Notes under the pieces: generated by a model
The model's database searches: none
The model's input: the letters and a program-made list of their open reading frames with translations, nothing else
Told to the model about the DNA's origin: nothing
Program-made: the position numbers and the translations under genes
Source of the DNA: Rhodospirillales bacterium
Lineage (GTDB): Bacteria > Pseudomonadota > Alphaproteobacteria > Acetobacterales > Acetobacteraceae
Assembly (NCBI GenBank): GCA_025352915.1
Contig: JANXSA010000432.1
Span: 1-6,539, forward strand
Length of the DNA stretch: 6,539 nt
Reading direction: 5' to 3'
Part shown: in pieces, positions 6,215-6,539 of the stretch
Numbering within the stretch: position 1 is the first letter of the stretch
Layout of the letters: every line of letters starts with the position of its first letter

Positions 6215-6301
6215 CATTTTTTGGCCTGGAAAGACACGGGACTGCTTTTGTAATGCGACGATATGAGGTTAAGTTATTTCTATTTTTATTGAAAACTGCC
6301 G

Positions 6302-6400
6302 CTATGCTTTTCCTCCAGCCGATATCTCCGGCGTGGCTGCCAGCGCGGCGATCTCGTGCTCCGCGATGAACACCGCGTTGCCGACTTTTGTGCGCTTCAT
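6302..6400 (-). pseudogene. Short orphan frame, possible 3' remnant of an interrupted gene
   Basis: A 32-codon frame begins at the ATG 6400-6398 (MKRTKVGNAVFIAEHEIAA...) and ends at the TAG at 6304-6302. Its first two thirds use mostly G/C in the third position, as real genes here do. It begins exactly where the IS630-type sequence seems to end. It could therefore be the tail of a gene whose 5' part lies beyond the insertion sequence. I do not recognise the family. It may also be a chance frame. Confidence 0.3.
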
Positions 6401-6539
6401 ACCAACCGTCTCAACCACTGACCGATGCCCATTTGCGCACTCCGATTGCCCGGATACGTTCTGGATCATCGGTGAGGAACTTCCAGGCCTTCGCGCAGGC
6501 CAGGACGATATCGTCATAGGTGTCCCAGACGAGGTTGCA
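6400..6539 (-). mobile_element. IS630-type insertion sequence, right part (partial)
   Basis: The transposase C-terminus ends only about 10 bp from a TA at 6400-6401, and IS630/Tc1-type elements insert at TA. The sequence just inside, ACCAACCGTCTCAACC (6401-6416), is a candidate terminal inverted repeat. The other end lies outside the window, so the repeat cannot be paired and the border is a guess. Confidence 0.4.
6411..6539 (-). CDS. IS630-family transposase, C-terminal end (partial)
   Basis: The minus-strand frame entering at the window edge encodes 42 residues and ends at the TGA 6413-6411. It includes WDTYDDIVLACAKAWKFL and then LTDDPERIRAIGVRKWASV. This pattern (YDxIVxACxxAWxFL, xDPERIRxIGxRxWAxV) is the familiar C-terminus of IS630-type DDE transposases of proteobacteria. 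The catalytic residues lie outside the window, so intactness cannot be judged. It is a separate mobile element from the recombinase cluster. Confidence 0.75.
   Translation of the reverse strand, partial: CNLVWDTYDDIVLACAKAWKFLTDDPERIRAIGVRKWASVSG

Noticed and set aside
1108..6310. Terminal inverted repeats or target duplications bounding the recombinase module
   Set aside because: I compared the 1108-1200 and 6130-6310 regions by eye in both orientations and saw no match longer than about 6 bp, which is chance level.
1..6539. CRISPR array, tRNA or rRNA genes
   Set aside because: I found no regularly spaced repeats of CRISPR size and no cloverleaf or rRNA-like segments in any intergenic stretch.

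Overview
The window is a high-GC, probably alphaproteobacterial stretch. This is inferred from GC- and C-ending codons and from the recombinase and SDR families, so the lineage is a guess. It is an accessory or insertion-prone region: one chromosomal-type metabolic gene is followed by a cluster of DNA recombinase genes, and a fragment of an IS630-type insertion sequence sits at the right edge.

Layout. 1-345: no convincing gene; a very C-rich, G-poor stretch (about 105-180) gives way to an AT-rich stretch with short inverted repeats (about 181-285), probably the control region of the next gene. 346-1107 (+): an SDR-fold protein with an intact Rossmann dinucleotide site but without the usual Tyr/Lys catalytic pair, followed by a small hairpin at 1119-1131. 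About 1140 to 6154 (-): three recombinase genes, all transcribed right to left. In transcription order they are a roughly 600-residue tyrosine recombinase broken by a single-base frameshift near 5333, a second tyrosine recombinase (2896-4353) joined to it by a TGATG stop/start overlap, and a large serine recombinase starting at 2787. The serine recombinase has no stop codon of its own. Its recognisable part ends near 1140, and the frame stays open antisense through the SDR gene to 220. About 6155-6300: AT-rich leader of the recombinase operon with a possible extended -10 promoter and three TTGCCA repeats spaced 10-11 bp. 6302-6400 (-): a small orphan reading frame that looks like the 3' remnant of an interrupted gene. 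6411-6539 (-): the C-terminal 42 residues of an IS630-family transposase, running off the window.

How it fits together. The three recombinases look like the integration/excision module of a mobile element that pairs two tyrosine enzymes with one large serine enzyme. The second tyrosine recombinase carries a visible tandem duplication of its N-terminal DNA-binding region and has Ile in place of the box-II His, so it may be an accessory or architectural partner. The frameshift in the first gene and the missing stop in the serine recombinase suggest that this copy is decaying or was inserted with end damage. The frameshift could also be a sequencing error. The SDR gene is convergent with the module and is probably flanking host DNA.
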